A stretch of DNA of 8,617 nt from an uncultured Granulicatella sp. (GCA_938017885.1 CALIJD010000020.1:1-8617), one strand, 5' to 3'. Shown: positions 1-6,460, numbered from the stretch's first letter. A program made the numbers and translations. Notes: generated from the letters alone by a model not told the origin.

Positions 1-24
1 AACCTTCAAGATGAAGGTTTTTTC
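1..24. terminator. Hairpin with T-tract at left edge (probable, possibly bidirectional terminator)
   Basis: An 8-bp perfect stem (1-8 paired with 12-19, loop AGA) is followed on the plus strand by a run of Ts up to 23. On the minus strand the same hairpin follows a run of As, about 45 bp after the secE stop. Whether a T-run follows on the minus strand cannot be seen because the window ends. It could end the rpmG-secE transcript, a plus-strand transcript entering from the left, or both. Confidence 0.55.
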
Positions 25-34
25 AACTGCTTTT

Positions 35-43
35 AGTATATCA
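35..43 (-). promoter_or_regulatory. Possible extended -10 promoter downstream of secE
   Basis: Minus-strand TGATATACT matches the extended -10 form TGnTATAAT with one mismatch. No good -35 lies 16-18 bp upstream (the hexamer there matches TTGACA at only two positions). If real, it would start a transcript just before the edge hairpin, toward whatever follows secE (nusG in most related genomes, which is not visible here). Confidence 0.25.
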
Positions 44-63
44 CTAATCACTATAAAGTACTA

Positions 64-234
64 TTATTTTAAAAGGAATGTAATGAGTTGATGAATCCCA
101 TAGTCCACCACAGCAAAAAATCCTAATGCTACTACCACTGTAATAATTACTGTAATAGTATATTTGTTTACTTCTTTACCTGTTGGCCATGTTACTTTTT
201 TCATCTCTTTAAAAACATTTGATAAAAAACGCAT
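64..234 (-). CDS. secE: Preprotein translocase subunit SecE
   Basis: A 56-residue protein with the compact Gram-positive SecE build: a short amphipathic N-terminal helix (FLSNVFKEMKKV), the conserved TWPTGKEV segment at residues 15-22, and one transmembrane helix at about residues 26-46 ending near a short polar tail. SecE clamps the SecY channel in the cytoplasmic membrane for protein export. The start ATG at 232-234 is preceded by AAAGGGAG about 8 nt upstream. It lies 20 bp downstream of rpmG in the common rpmG-secE arrangement and is transcribed from the promoter at 443-471. It was found by direct translation. Identity is well supported by the TWP motif, the length and the neighbour. Confidence 0.93.
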   Translation of the reverse strand: MRFLSNVFKEMKKVTWPTGKEVNKYTITVIITVVVALGFFAVVDYGIHQLITFLLK

Positions 235-254
235 GCTGGGTCTCCCTTTCCTCT

Positions 255-407
255 TTATTTTGTTTCACGATGTAGTGTTTGTTTATTACAATATTTGCAG
301 AATTTTTTGATTTCTAAACGTTCAACTCGACGATTTTGACCAAGAGTAATGGTATAATTTCTTGATCCACATACGCTACAAGCTAACGCTGCTTTTTTCT
401 GTGCCAT
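255..407 (-). CDS. rpmG: 50S ribosomal protein L33 (zinc-binding form)
   Basis: A 50-residue basic protein starting [19 protein letters not shown] and ending in an HRETK tail, typical of bacterial L33 in the large ribosomal subunit near the E site. Two CxxC pairs (Cys10/Cys13 and Cys37/Cys40) are intact, so this is the zinc-ribbon (C+) form rather than the cysteine-free paralogue many Firmicutes use under zinc limitation. It is first in a two-gene unit with secE, and a consensus promoter lies 36 bp upstream of its ATG. The ribosome binding site is weak (a GTGAAAG-like sequence directly before the ATG), which is notable for a ribosomal protein. Other L33 copies may exist elsewhere in the genome. 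Confidence 0.93.
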   Translation of the reverse strand: MAQKKAALACSVCGSRNYTITLGQNRRVERLEIKKFCKYCNKQTLHRETK

Positions 408-442
408 TCTTTCACTACTTTCTATAAATCCATATCTATTTA

Positions 443-471
443 ATCATAAGGAAACAGCGAATTTTTGTCAA
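443..471 (-). promoter_or_regulatory. Strong sigma-A-type promoter for rpmG-secE
   Basis: On the minus strand a perfect -35 TTGACA (466-471) is separated by 17 bp from the -10 TATGAT (443-448). The predicted start is near 436, leaving a leader of about 29 nt before the rpmG ATG. The -35 begins only 8 bp after the dmkA stop codon, with no terminator between them. Confidence 0.8.
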
Positions 472-478
472 GTCAACA

Positions 479-1429
479 CTAGTAGCCTAGTAATATTGCT
501 ACAAGAAGCAGAATAATTTGTAAAAAATGAATCATTACCATATTTTTAATGGCTAAAGCAAAGGTTGTTTTCTTATCTTGTACAGCTTTGAACTGCTGAA
601 TATGTTTATAAATAGGAATTCCAACTACAAGAACCCCAAGTAGGATCCATGGCACAACTCCTAACAATACAGCTAGTAGAATCGCCCCCAACGCAATTGC
701 ATAAAGCACTTGATACACCACTAAAGCTTGTTTCTTTCCAATATAGTAAACCAATGTATAACGGTGGTTGGTAATATCCGTTTCTAAGTCACAGATATTG
801 TTGCTTAACATAATATTGGCAATCGTACAAACAAGTGGCAATGATAATAGAAACACCTTTAACTGAGCAACGATATCCAGTTGCATCGTTAAAATACTTC
901 CGTCTAACTGCACGCCTGCAAAAATAGTTCCTTCTGGCACATTTAAAAATACAGTTATCCAGAAAATCCCAAATCCCATCGTGAAGCCTGACAACACTTC
1001 ACCAAGAGGCATCCGAGAAATCGGAATTGGGCCAAATGTATAGAACACACCGATAAAGAAACAAAGTGCACCGACCATTAAGAGAAGAATGTTCGTGCGC
1101 GCTACAAGCACGATTCCAAAAACTGTAGCTACTGCAAACAGAATCCCAAATACTTGCCAAGCTTTTTTCACCGTTATACTACTTGTTCCAATCACATTAT
1201 GATGATCACGGTAATCGGAGTTTTTTGCTTTAACATAGTCCATCAAATTATTCATAACGGTCGTAGCCATATCAAATGACAACATTCCAATAAAGAAGAG
1301 GCACATGTTAAGAAGGTTAATTTCTTTAAATAATATAAAAGAATAGCATAAAGCAGTTAAAAATGGGAAAACGCTAGCCAATTTCGTTCGCAATTCCACT
1401 AATTCAATAAATTCTTTTTTTGACATCAT
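479..1429 (-). CDS. dmkA: DmkA, 1,4-dihydroxy-2-naphthoate prenyltransferase (UbiA/MenA family) for EET quinone
   Basis: A 316-residue polytopic membrane protein. It has both Asp-rich motifs of UbiA-type prenyltransferases: NNLMDYxxxxxSDYRD at 60-75 and NNICDLETDITNHRYT at 210-225, which bind Mg2+ and the prenyl diphosphate. About eight or nine hydrophobic helices span the rest. The family attaches a polyprenyl chain to 1,4-dihydroxy-2-naphthoate, making demethylmenaquinone. Beside fmnB, pplA, dmkB and ndh2 this copy is best read as DmkA, dedicated to the EET quinone pool; by family alone it would be called MenA. Its ATG overlaps the fmnB stop by 4 bp (ATGA), with AAGGAG 8 nt upstream, so translation is probably coupled to fmnB. 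No promoter of its own was seen, and no terminator follows it. Confidence 0.88.
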   Translation of the reverse strand: MMSKKEFIELVELRTKLASVFPFLTALCYSFILFKEINLLNMCLFFIGMLSFDMATTVMNNLMDYVKAKNSDYRDHHNVIGTSSITVKKAWQVFGILFAVATVFGIVLVARTNILLLMVGALCFFIGVFYTFGPIPISRMPLGEVLSGFTMGFGIFWITVFLNVPEGTIFAGVQLDGSILTMQLDIVAQLKVFLLSLPLVCTIANIMLSNNICDLETDITNHRYTLVYYIGKKQALVVYQVLYAIALGAILLAVLLGVVPWILLGVLVVGIPIYKHIQQFKAVQDKKTTFALAIKNMVMIHFLQIILLLVAILLGY

Positions 1430-2529
1430 TCTATAGACTCCTTCAACTCAAGTGCTCCATTTGTTAGTTTGAAAGTCTCTTTAATCGAATCGGATACATA
1501 GACCTTTTTATCCTTTGTCACAAAAATGACATCCACATCTTTATGGCTATTTGCATATTCCAGACCTTCTTTTATCCCTACAGAGAACATCGAAGTCGAT
1601 AAAGCGTCTCCCTTAGTCGAACGATTTACAATCACCGACACTCCTTCGATATTATTCTCATATGGATATCCTGTTTTAGGATTTAGAATATGATGATAAA
1701 CTTGATTGTCCACTTTTAAGTATCGTTCATAGATTCCTGAAGTGACAATCGTTTTATCTTTTTCTAAAATCGTCCCTAAAGTTGTCCCACGAGATTCTAC
1801 CGGATCTTGAATCCCTACATTCCAAGCAACACCATTTCTTGCAGGGGATCCTCCCATAACAACAATATTTCCACCTAAATCGATAACGGCCGTGGTTACA
1901 CCTTCTTTAGCAAAATAATCCCAAACCTTATCGGCAATATATCCTTTGGCAATCCCGCCTAAATCCAATTTCATTCCTTTTTTCTTTAGGAAAACGGTTT
2001 GTTCAGCATCATTTAGCTCTACTTCCTTATAATCAACAAGAGGAAGAACTGCATCAATTTCTTCTTGAGTAGGTTTTTTGGCATCATCAAATCCGATATG
2101 CCAAAGCGCCGTTAATGGTCCCACAGTAATATCAAACGCACCGTTAAATTCCGCACTATATTCCAATCCTAATTTAATGAGCTCATAAACATCTGAGCTG
2201 ACCTTTACAGGCTTTTCTCCTGCAGCAATGTTTACTTCATCCACTTCAGAGCCAGAAGCGTTCACGGTAATTCTTTTTTCTAAATCTTTAATCATCTCCA
2301 AAGCACTCTCGATTAGAGCCTCTGAATTAGGATGATAGACGGACAATGATACAGCCGTTCCTAATAAGAAATCTGTCTTTTTAACCGGAGATTTAATGAT
2401 TTCTCTTGGAGTTTTAATTGATGCCCCCGAAACTGTGTCGGCTTCATTATTCGATTGATTCTGGCAAGCAGCTAAGACAGCTGTCCCCATCACTGCCATT
2501 AGCCCCCATGTCATCCACTTTTTTCTCAT
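1426..2529 (-). CDS. fmnB: FmnB, secreted FAD:protein FMN transferase lipoprotein (ApbE family)
   Basis: A 367-residue ApbE-family enzyme that cuts FAD and attaches FMN covalently to a Ser/Thr of target proteins outside the membrane; here the likely target is PplA. The N-terminus is a lipoprotein signal, MRKKWMTWGL to VLAAC, with the lipidated Cys at residue 22. ApbE landmarks follow in order: SEVDEVN (94-100), FDITVGPLTALW (132-143), LDLGGIAKGY (188-197), AVIDLGGN (214-221), TSGIYERY (263-270), HHILNPKTGYP (279-289) and the metal-site region GDALSTS (307-313). The longest frame starts at 2550, but the ATG at 2529 has a strong AAGGAG 6 nt away, while the upstream ATG coincides with the predicted transcription start. 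It overlaps dmkA by 4 bp. Confidence 0.92.
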   Translation of the reverse strand: MRKKWMTWGLMAVMGTAVLAACQNQSNNEADTVSGASIKTPREIIKSPVKKTDFLLGTAVSLSVYHPNSEALIESALEMIKDLEKRITVNASGSEVDEVNIAAGEKPVKVSSDVYELIKLGLEYSAEFNGAFDITVGPLTALWHIGFDDAKKPTQEEIDAVLPLVDYKEVELNDAEQTVFLKKKGMKLDLGGIAKGYIADKVWDYFAKEGVTTAVIDLGGNIVVMGGSPARNGVAWNVGIQDPVESRGTTLGTILEKDKTIVTSGIYERYLKVDNQVYHHILNPKTGYPYENNIEGVSVIVNRSTKGDALSTSMFSVGIKEGLEYANSHKDVDVIFVTKDKKVYVSDSIKETFKLTNGALELKESIE

Positions 2530-2535
2530 AACTCT

Positions 2536-2541
2536 CTCCTT
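2536..2541 (-). promoter_or_regulatory. Ribosome binding site deciding the fmnB start
   Basis: AAGGAG on the minus strand lies 6 nt before the ATG at 2529. It falls inside the longer frame that would begin at 2550, so it argues that the protein starts at MRKKWM and not seven codons earlier. Confidence 0.85.
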
Positions 2542-2557
2542 CTTATTCATCCTATGT

Positions 2558-2586
2558 ATTGTATCGCATTTTTCATAAAAAACTAA
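2558..2586 (-). promoter_or_regulatory. Probable promoter for fmnB-dmkA
   Basis: Minus-strand -10 TACAAT (2558-2563) lies 17 bp from a weak -35 TTAGTT (2581-2586). Predicted initiation near 2551 gives a short leader of about 22 nt to the fmnB ATG. The upstream pplA terminator at 2629-2660 makes a promoter in this gap necessary unless there is readthrough. Confidence 0.5.
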
Positions 2587-2628
2587 ACTTTACGCCAGTA
2601 TATCCTCACATGATTTCCAATCAATAAA

Positions 2629-2660
2629 CTAAAAACTCCTGCACGAAAAGTACAGGAGTT
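2629..2660 (-). terminator. Rho-independent terminator of pplA
   Basis: On the minus strand an 11-bp stem (2650-2660 with 2634-2644, one G-U wobble) closes a 5-nt loop and runs into TTTTTAG. It begins 23 bp after the pplA stop codon. Confidence 0.85.
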
Positions 2661-2682
2661 CACAGTCTTCACTTGTAATCCA

Positions 2683-3219
2683 TTAGTTTTTTGGTGCTTC
2701 TACTTTAATTTCAGTAGTATCGCCTTTTTTAGCAGCTTCAATTAATTTGTTTGCATATTCCACAAATGAAGTATGTGCGTTTGTTGCTCCTGCTACTACT
2801 TCAACATCTTTAGGATTTTGTTTAGAAACAAGACCTTCATTGTACGCTTTAAAGTATTCAGCTGGTCCAGTACCCACTTTATCTTTCATTGATTTTTCAT
2901 ATGCAGCATCTGCTGATTTACGTTCACCTTTATCGTTTAAGTTGTCAAAATCAGATTTAGTGATTTTTCCACCTTCAACAGTAATCGTAAATTCAACATG
3001 CCAACCACGTTTGTCAGCAGCTGATACTAATTTATAAGTACCATCTTTTAAAGCTGCATCAGATTTTTGTGCCGCCGCTTGTGTAGTTGCAGTTTGTGTT
3101 GTAGCTGCTTGTGTTGTTGTTTTGCTTGAATCAGTTTTGCTGTTTCCGCCACATGCTGCTAAAACAAACACAGATGATAATAATACTGCTGTTGCAGATA
3201 AAGATTTTTTGATAGTCAT
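2683..3219 (-). CDS. pplA: PplA-like flavin-carrying surface lipoprotein (EET shuttle, pheromone-type signal peptide)
   Basis: A 178-residue lipoprotein: signal peptide MTIKKSLSATAVLL, a lipobox ending VLAAC (Cys23), a Thr/Gln/Ala-rich spacer (about 33-51), then one FMN-binding-type domain. That domain starts near DGTYKLVS, contains VEGGKI, and ends with EVVAGAT (140-146), the place where ApbE-type enzymes attach FMN; Thr146 is the likely acceptor. In Listeria, PplA accepts electrons from the quinone pool and reduces extracellular acceptors. Family PplA proteins can carry two flavin sites; only one is recognisable here, with Glu replacing the usual Asp and Ala in the usual Ser/Thr position. 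The frame opens at 3231, but that ATG abuts AAGG with no spacing; the ATG at 3219 has AAGGATGG 8 nt away. It is a single-gene unit with its own promoter and terminator. Confidence 0.88.
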   Translation of the reverse strand: MTIKKSLSATAVLLSSVFVLAACGGNSKTDSSKTTTQAATTQTATTQAAAQKSDAALKDGTYKLVSAADKRGWHVEFTITVEGGKITKSDFDNLNDKGERKSADAAYEKSMKDKVGTGPAEYFKAYNEGLVSKQNPKDVEVVAGATNAHTSFVEYANKLIEAAKKGDTTEIKVEAPKN

Positions 3220-3227
3220 GGTTTTTA

Positions 3228-3235
3228 CCATCCTT
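3228..3235 (-). promoter_or_regulatory. Ribosome binding site deciding the pplA start
   Basis: AAGGATGG on the minus strand lies 8 nt before the ATG at 3219. It overlaps the alternative ATG at 3231, which would have no usable spacing, so MTIKKS is taken as the N-terminus. Confidence 0.7.
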
Positions 3236-3262
3236 CTCTATATTTTATATTTCGTAACATTT

Positions 3263-3290
3263 ATTATAGCATATCACAGGCAAAAGTCTA
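3263..3290 (-). promoter_or_regulatory. Strong extended -10 promoter for pplA
   Basis: Minus-strand TGCTATAAT gives a perfect -10 (3263-3268) with the extended TGn element. A -35-like TAGACT (3285-3290, four of six consensus positions) lies 16 bp upstream. Predicted start is near 3256, giving a leader of about 37 nt. This is among the best promoters in the window and fits an abundant surface lipoprotein. Confidence 0.85.
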
Positions 3291-3314
3291 GTTTTCTCTG
3301 GAATTTTGTTCTTC

Positions 3315-3369
3315 TTTTCACTTAAAGGAATAAAGTGAAAAAGGTGTTTTCTGAAACGAAAACACCTTT
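3315..3369 (-). terminator. Terminator of dmkB, followed by a second overlapping hairpin
   Basis: A perfect 12-bp stem (3358-3369 with 3340-3351, 6-nt loop) runs on the minus strand into CCTTTTTCAC, a standard rho-independent terminator 20 bp after the dmkB stop. Directly after it a second inverted repeat (TTTTCACTT at 3315-3323 with AAGTGAAAA at 3333-3341, 9-nt loop) uses the U-tract of the first hairpin as its own arm. Confidence 0.85.
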
Positions 3370-3388
3370 CTTTGTGAACGAATAGTTA

Positions 3389-4366
3389 TTAATATTCTCG
3401 CTGCAATAAACGGCTTGTGATATCATACAACATTGATTTTACATTCTTTTCTGGCAGTCTTTCAATTTGTTGCAAAGCGCGATCCGTATATTTTTTAGCT
3501 AATACTTTAGCAGAATCTACTCCACCAGATTTTAATACCAGTTGTTGCACTTTTTTTCTTTCTCCATCAGAGATACTTTCTTTTTTCTCAAGAAGTGAAC
3601 GCAATTCCTTCTCTCTTTTAGGAAAAGCCATAATGAGCGGTAAAGTATACACCCCTTGAGCTACATCCTCTAATACCGGTTTCCCAAATTGATCAGCATC
3701 AATTTCATAATCTAAGATATCATCTAAAATTTGGAAAGACATTCCTATCGCATGGCCAATTTGCCTTGCTCTTGCTTCTTCTTTCAAGAGTGAAAATCGT
3801 TCTCCCATCATACAACTTAACATAAAAAGTTGCGCTGTTTTCCCTTCAATTCTCTTCAGATAGTCTTGAACCGTCACATCTAAACGATAACGTTCTTCCA
3901 TTTGAGACAGTTCCCCTTGAATTACTTGCATCATTCCACGTGTGGGAATTTGGATATTCACTAAATCTTTACTATAGGATGATAACAGTTGATAACAAAC
4001 CGTCAATAAATAATCCCCTGCATATATGGCTACTCGATTCCCAAATTTTGCGCTAATCGTCTCTTGACCTCTTCGGACGCTAGATTCATCTATCACATCG
4101 TCATGGAATAATGTAGCCACATGTAACAATTCCAAAGCAGCCGCAATAGCACGAACTTCTTCTTTATTTCTATTGTCGTTCCACATAGAGAATAGAATCA
4201 AATATGCAGGACGAACCATTTTCCCCCCTGAATCAAGGACTGATAAAATTGCATCCTTAATAGCCTTATTCTCTATTTGAATGGAATCTCTCATTAATTT
4301 TTTTACTTGTTTTAGTTCTTCGTGAAGTTCTGGATAATTCATCCACATTGGATGTACAGCCGTCAT
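3389..4366 (-). CDS. dmkB: DmkB, long-chain polyprenyl diphosphate synthase for EET quinone
   Basis: A 325-residue trans-isoprenyl diphosphate synthase. It shows SGGKMVRP (46-53, substrate contacts), the first Asp-rich motif DDVID (89-93) followed by RRG (98-100), and the second Asp-rich motif DDILD (215-219) followed by GKPVLEDVAQGVYTLP. Ala84 and Thr85, at the fifth and fourth positions before the first DDxxD, are small, which in this family allows long products. It would add isopentenyl units to a short allylic primer and supply DmkA with the tail for demethylmenaquinone; its chain length cannot be read from sequence. A housekeeping heptaprenyl/polyprenyl synthase subunit is the alternative, but the location favours DmkB. 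AAGGAG lies 7 nt before the ATG. It is transcribed from its own extended -10 promoter and ends at a strong terminator. Confidence 0.88.
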   Translation of the reverse strand: MTAVHPMWMNYPELHEELKQVKKLMRDSIQIENKAIKDAILSVLDSGGKMVRPAYLILFSMWNDNRNKEEVRAIAAALELLHVATLFHDDVIDESSVRRGQETISAKFGNRVAIYAGDYLLTVCYQLLSSYSKDLVNIQIPTRGMMQVIQGELSQMEERYRLDVTVQDYLKRIEGKTAQLFMLSCMMGERFSLLKEEARARQIGHAIGMSFQILDDILDYEIDADQFGKPVLEDVAQGVYTLPLIMAFPKREKELRSLLEKKESISDGERKKVQQLVLKSGGVDSAKVLAKKYTDRALQQIERLPEKNVKSMLYDITSRLLQREY

Positions 4367-4392
4367 ATATTTTCTCCTTCAAATCGACTTTT

Positions 4393-4423
4393 AAAAAAAG
4401 AAGCCGACAAAAATTGTCGACCT
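4393..4423 (-). terminator. Terminator between ndh2 and dmkB
   Basis: On the minus strand a 9- to 10-bp stem with two G-U wobbles (4414-4423 with 4401-4410) is followed by TTCTTTTTTT. It begins 15 bp after the ndh2 stop. The start point predicted for the dmkB promoter lies within its first arm, so a dmkB transcript would make only a shortened hairpin. Confidence 0.8.
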
Positions 4424-4424
4424 C

Positions 4425-4433
4425 ATTATACCA
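4425..4433 (-). promoter_or_regulatory. Extended -10 promoter for dmkB
   Basis: Minus-strand TGGTATAAT is a perfect TGnTATAAT element, located just after the ndh2 stop. No recognisable -35 lies 16-18 bp upstream, which is tolerated for extended -10 promoters. Predicted start is at 4417-4418. Confidence 0.65.
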
Positions 4434-4437
4434 TATC

Positions 4438-6366
4438 CTATTTTACAAGTTGGGTTCCTTGCTTATCGAAGCCATAGATTGCTTTCGATTTACCATACCA
4501 CCATTTTCCAGCTGTTCTTTGGAACCAAGGAATGAAGTAGTAGTCTAAACCAAACGCGCGACCTGAGCCGTTCATTAATGCAATTGCAGCAGGAACAAAC
4601 CACATGTTTACCCAGTAGAACATTCCTGATAAGCAGAATGTTGCGACTAAACCGATTGTCACTGCGTTGACAATCCATGTTAAGAAACCAGCCATAATAG
4701 CAAGACCGATTGCTAACTCTACAAAGGACATTACTTTTTGCATTAAATGTGCAACTTCAACATTAGGAATCATAATTTGCATGATTGAAGCAAACCAATC
4801 TGGCATCTTTTCTAATACCATTGCAGGTTGTTCCCCATATGAATAGTTGAAACCGAACGAAACGACTTGAGTAGCTGTTTGTGCTGCTGTTTCTGTAGCA
4901 CCACTTGCAGCTGAAACAGCTTCAGTTGCTCCACTTGCAGCAGAAGTTGGTTCTAACAACCAAGGGAACGGGAATGCTAAATGAGTTCCATCAATCCAGC
5001 TATGAGCTCCCCATAAACCAAAGATTTTCTTCAAGCCTTCAATTGTCCACATACCACCGTAGAATAAACGAAGTGGTACTGACCATAATACGTTACCGTA
5101 ACGTGATAAGTGTCCACGGAAAATATTACGACGGTTCTTAATATGGAAGAACTCGTGGAACACGTATTGAATCGCATAGTATAAAGAGAAAATCTCTAGG
5201 AAATATTTAATATTTACTAAGTGTTTCATCAACATTGCGAAAAATCCACTTAAGTGCCATTTACCCATCAAGAATGCTACGCCGTAGTGAGAACCGATAG
5301 AAACCATGAATCCATCGTATTTCCCTTTGTATGCAACTTTTGAAGTATTATTGATAGAAGCGATAATATTTTTCGCTGCTGTTTTACCAGTTTGTTCAGC
5401 CGCTTGTACAATTTGTGGATGTGGGCGGTTTTCTTTATCTGGTTCTTCATAATACGCTAAGTCACCGATTGCATAAATATCTGTTTCGCCATCGATCAAC
5501 ATATTCTCATTAACGACTAAACGTCCAGCTCTTGCCGCTTTAAATCCAAACACTTCTGCTTCGGTATTTGCTTTAACGCCTGCTGTCCAGAATAGTGAGT
5601 AAGTTGGAATCACTGTGCCGTCCGCTAAGCGAATGCTGTTTTGCTTCACTTCAGAAATTCCGTTTCCTTTAATCACTTTGATGCCGCGTTTTACCATGAA
5701 GGCTTCTGCTTTATCCGCATCGCTTGCATCTAACATGTTTAAGATAGTTGGAACGGCTTCAATAATATATAAGTCAAAATCTTCTTTATCTAAATTGTAT
5801 TCATGTGCTAACACTGGAATCCAGTCCATTAATTCACCGACTAGTTCAACCCCAGTAAATCCGGCACCACAAACCGCAAACGTTAATAACGCTTTACGTT
5901 TTTGAGGGTCATGTTCTTTAGCTGCTTTTTCAACACAGTTAAGAATGTGTTTACGCATTTTAACAGCATCTTCCATTGACCATAACGTAAATCCATTTTC
6001 TTTAACCCCTGGGACGCCGAAGTCATTTGCTTCTCCACCCATTCCAAGCACTAAATAATCATAAGAGAATTCACCATGTTTTGTGCGAACTACTTTGTTT
6101 TCTTTATCAAGATTCGTAACGGTATCTGTTACTAAGTTGACATTTTTTGAACGAGCAAAAATCTTTTGTAAGTCGTATTGAATCGCATCTGGTTCAACAC
6201 GTCCCCCAGCAACTTCATGTAATTCCGTCATATAAGTTAAGTAAGGATGTTTATCAATCAATGTAATCGTAACATCTTTATTCTTTTTCAACTTATGTGA
6301 CAATGTTTTTGTAGCGGCTACTCCGGCAAACCCGGCACCGATTACTACAATGTTTGTTTTTGTCAT
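4438..6366 (-). CDS. ndh2: Ndh2, type-II NADH dehydrogenase with C-terminal DoxX-like membrane module (EET)
   Basis: A 642-residue protein, about 240 longer than a plain NDH-2. Residues 1-370 hold the flavoenzyme: FAD-binding GAGFAG (10-15), NADH-binding CGAGFTGVE (166-174), DIYAIGDLAY (296-305) contacting FAD, and VQAAEQ (320-325) matching the quinone-site pattern AQxAxQ. It would oxidise NADH and reduce membrane quinone without pumping protons. The extension has hydrophobic stretches near 373-403, 546-579 and 582-599. PLRLFYGGMWTIEG (431-444) and VELAIGLAIMAG (549-560) resemble DoxX-type quinol-associated proteins. A Ser/Ala/Thr-rich loop at 474-500 contains a tandem 10-residue repeat. Listeria Ndh2 of the EET locus also has a C-terminal membrane extension, so the fusion is ancestral. 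AAGGGGG lies 7 nt before the ATG. Confidence 0.9.
   Translation of the reverse strand: MTKTNIVVIGAGFAGVAATKTLSHKLKKNKDVTITLIDKHPYLTYMTELHEVAGGRVEPDAIQYDLQKIFARSKNVNLVTDTVTNLDKENKVVRTKHGEFSYDYLVLGMGGEANDFGVPGVKENGFTLWSMEDAVKMRKHILNCVEKAAKEHDPQKRKALLTFAVCGAGFTGVELVGELMDWIPVLAHEYNLDKEDFDLYIIEAVPTILNMLDASDADKAEAFMVKRGIKVIKGNGISEVKQNSIRLADGTVIPTYSLFWTAGVKANTEAEVFGFKAARAGRLVVNENMLIDGETDIYAIGDLAYYEEPDKENRPHPQIVQAAEQTGKTAAKNIIASINNTSKVAYKGKYDGFMVSIGSHYGVAFLMGKWHLSGFFAMLMKHLVNIKYFLEIFSLYYAIQYVFHEFFHIKNRRNIFRGHLSRYGNVLWSVPLRLFYGGMWTIEGLKKIFGLWGAHSWIDGTHLAFPFPWLLEPTSAASGATEAVSAASGATETAAQTATQVVSFGFNYSYGEQPAMVLEKMPDWFASIMQIMIPNVEVAHLMQKVMSFVELAIGLAIMAGFLTWIVNAVTIGLVATFCLSGMFYWVNMWFVPAAIALMNGSGRAFGLDYYFIPWFQRTAGKWWYGKSKAIYGFDKQGTQLVK
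4885..4944 (-). repeat. In-frame tandem repeat, 2 x 30 bp, in ndh2
   Basis: Two adjacent 30-bp units encode SAASGATEAV (475-484) and SAASGATETA (485-494). The first eight residues are identical, though the DNA copies have diverged at third positions, so the amino-acid sequence rather than the DNA has been kept. It lies between predicted membrane segments of the C-terminal module. Confidence 0.85.
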
Positions 6367-6398
6367 AGTAAATCCCCCTTAAGCTTTATCACTTTAGT

Positions 6399-6427
6399 AG
6401 TATAGTCTATTATTGCGTTTTTGTCCA
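6399..6427 (-). promoter_or_regulatory. Promoter for ndh2
   Basis: Minus-strand -35 TGGACA (6422-6427) and -10 TATACT (6399-6404), each five of six consensus, are separated by the optimal 17 bp. Predicted start is near 6392, giving a leader of about 26 nt. No terminator separates it from eetB, so ndh2 may also be reached by readthrough. Confidence 0.75.
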
Positions 6428-6460
6428 TAGGATTGTCTTTTTCTTCACGAAGGAAGCCTT

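Noticed and set aside
2747..3037. Plus-strand open frame of 96 codons opposite pplA
   Set aside because: It lies wholly within the well-supported pplA gene on the other strand, has no ribosome binding site or recognisable domain, and is a mirror of a low-complexity coding sequence.
3122..3325. Plus-strand open frame of 67 codons with a hydrophobic stretch, covering the pplA signal peptide and promoter
   Set aside because: The hydrophobic part is the reverse reading of the pplA 5' end and AT-rich promoter. No promoter or ribosome binding site supports it.
4490..4678. Minus-strand alternative frame inside ndh2
   Set aside because: It overlaps the ndh2 frame in its conserved C-terminal membrane module and shows no motif or ribosome binding site of its own.
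4855..4944. Ser/Ala/Thr repeat in ndh2 as a sign of frameshift or pseudogene
   Set aside because: The frame is continuous through it, conserved membrane motifs follow on both sides, and third-position differences between the copies indicate selection on the protein.
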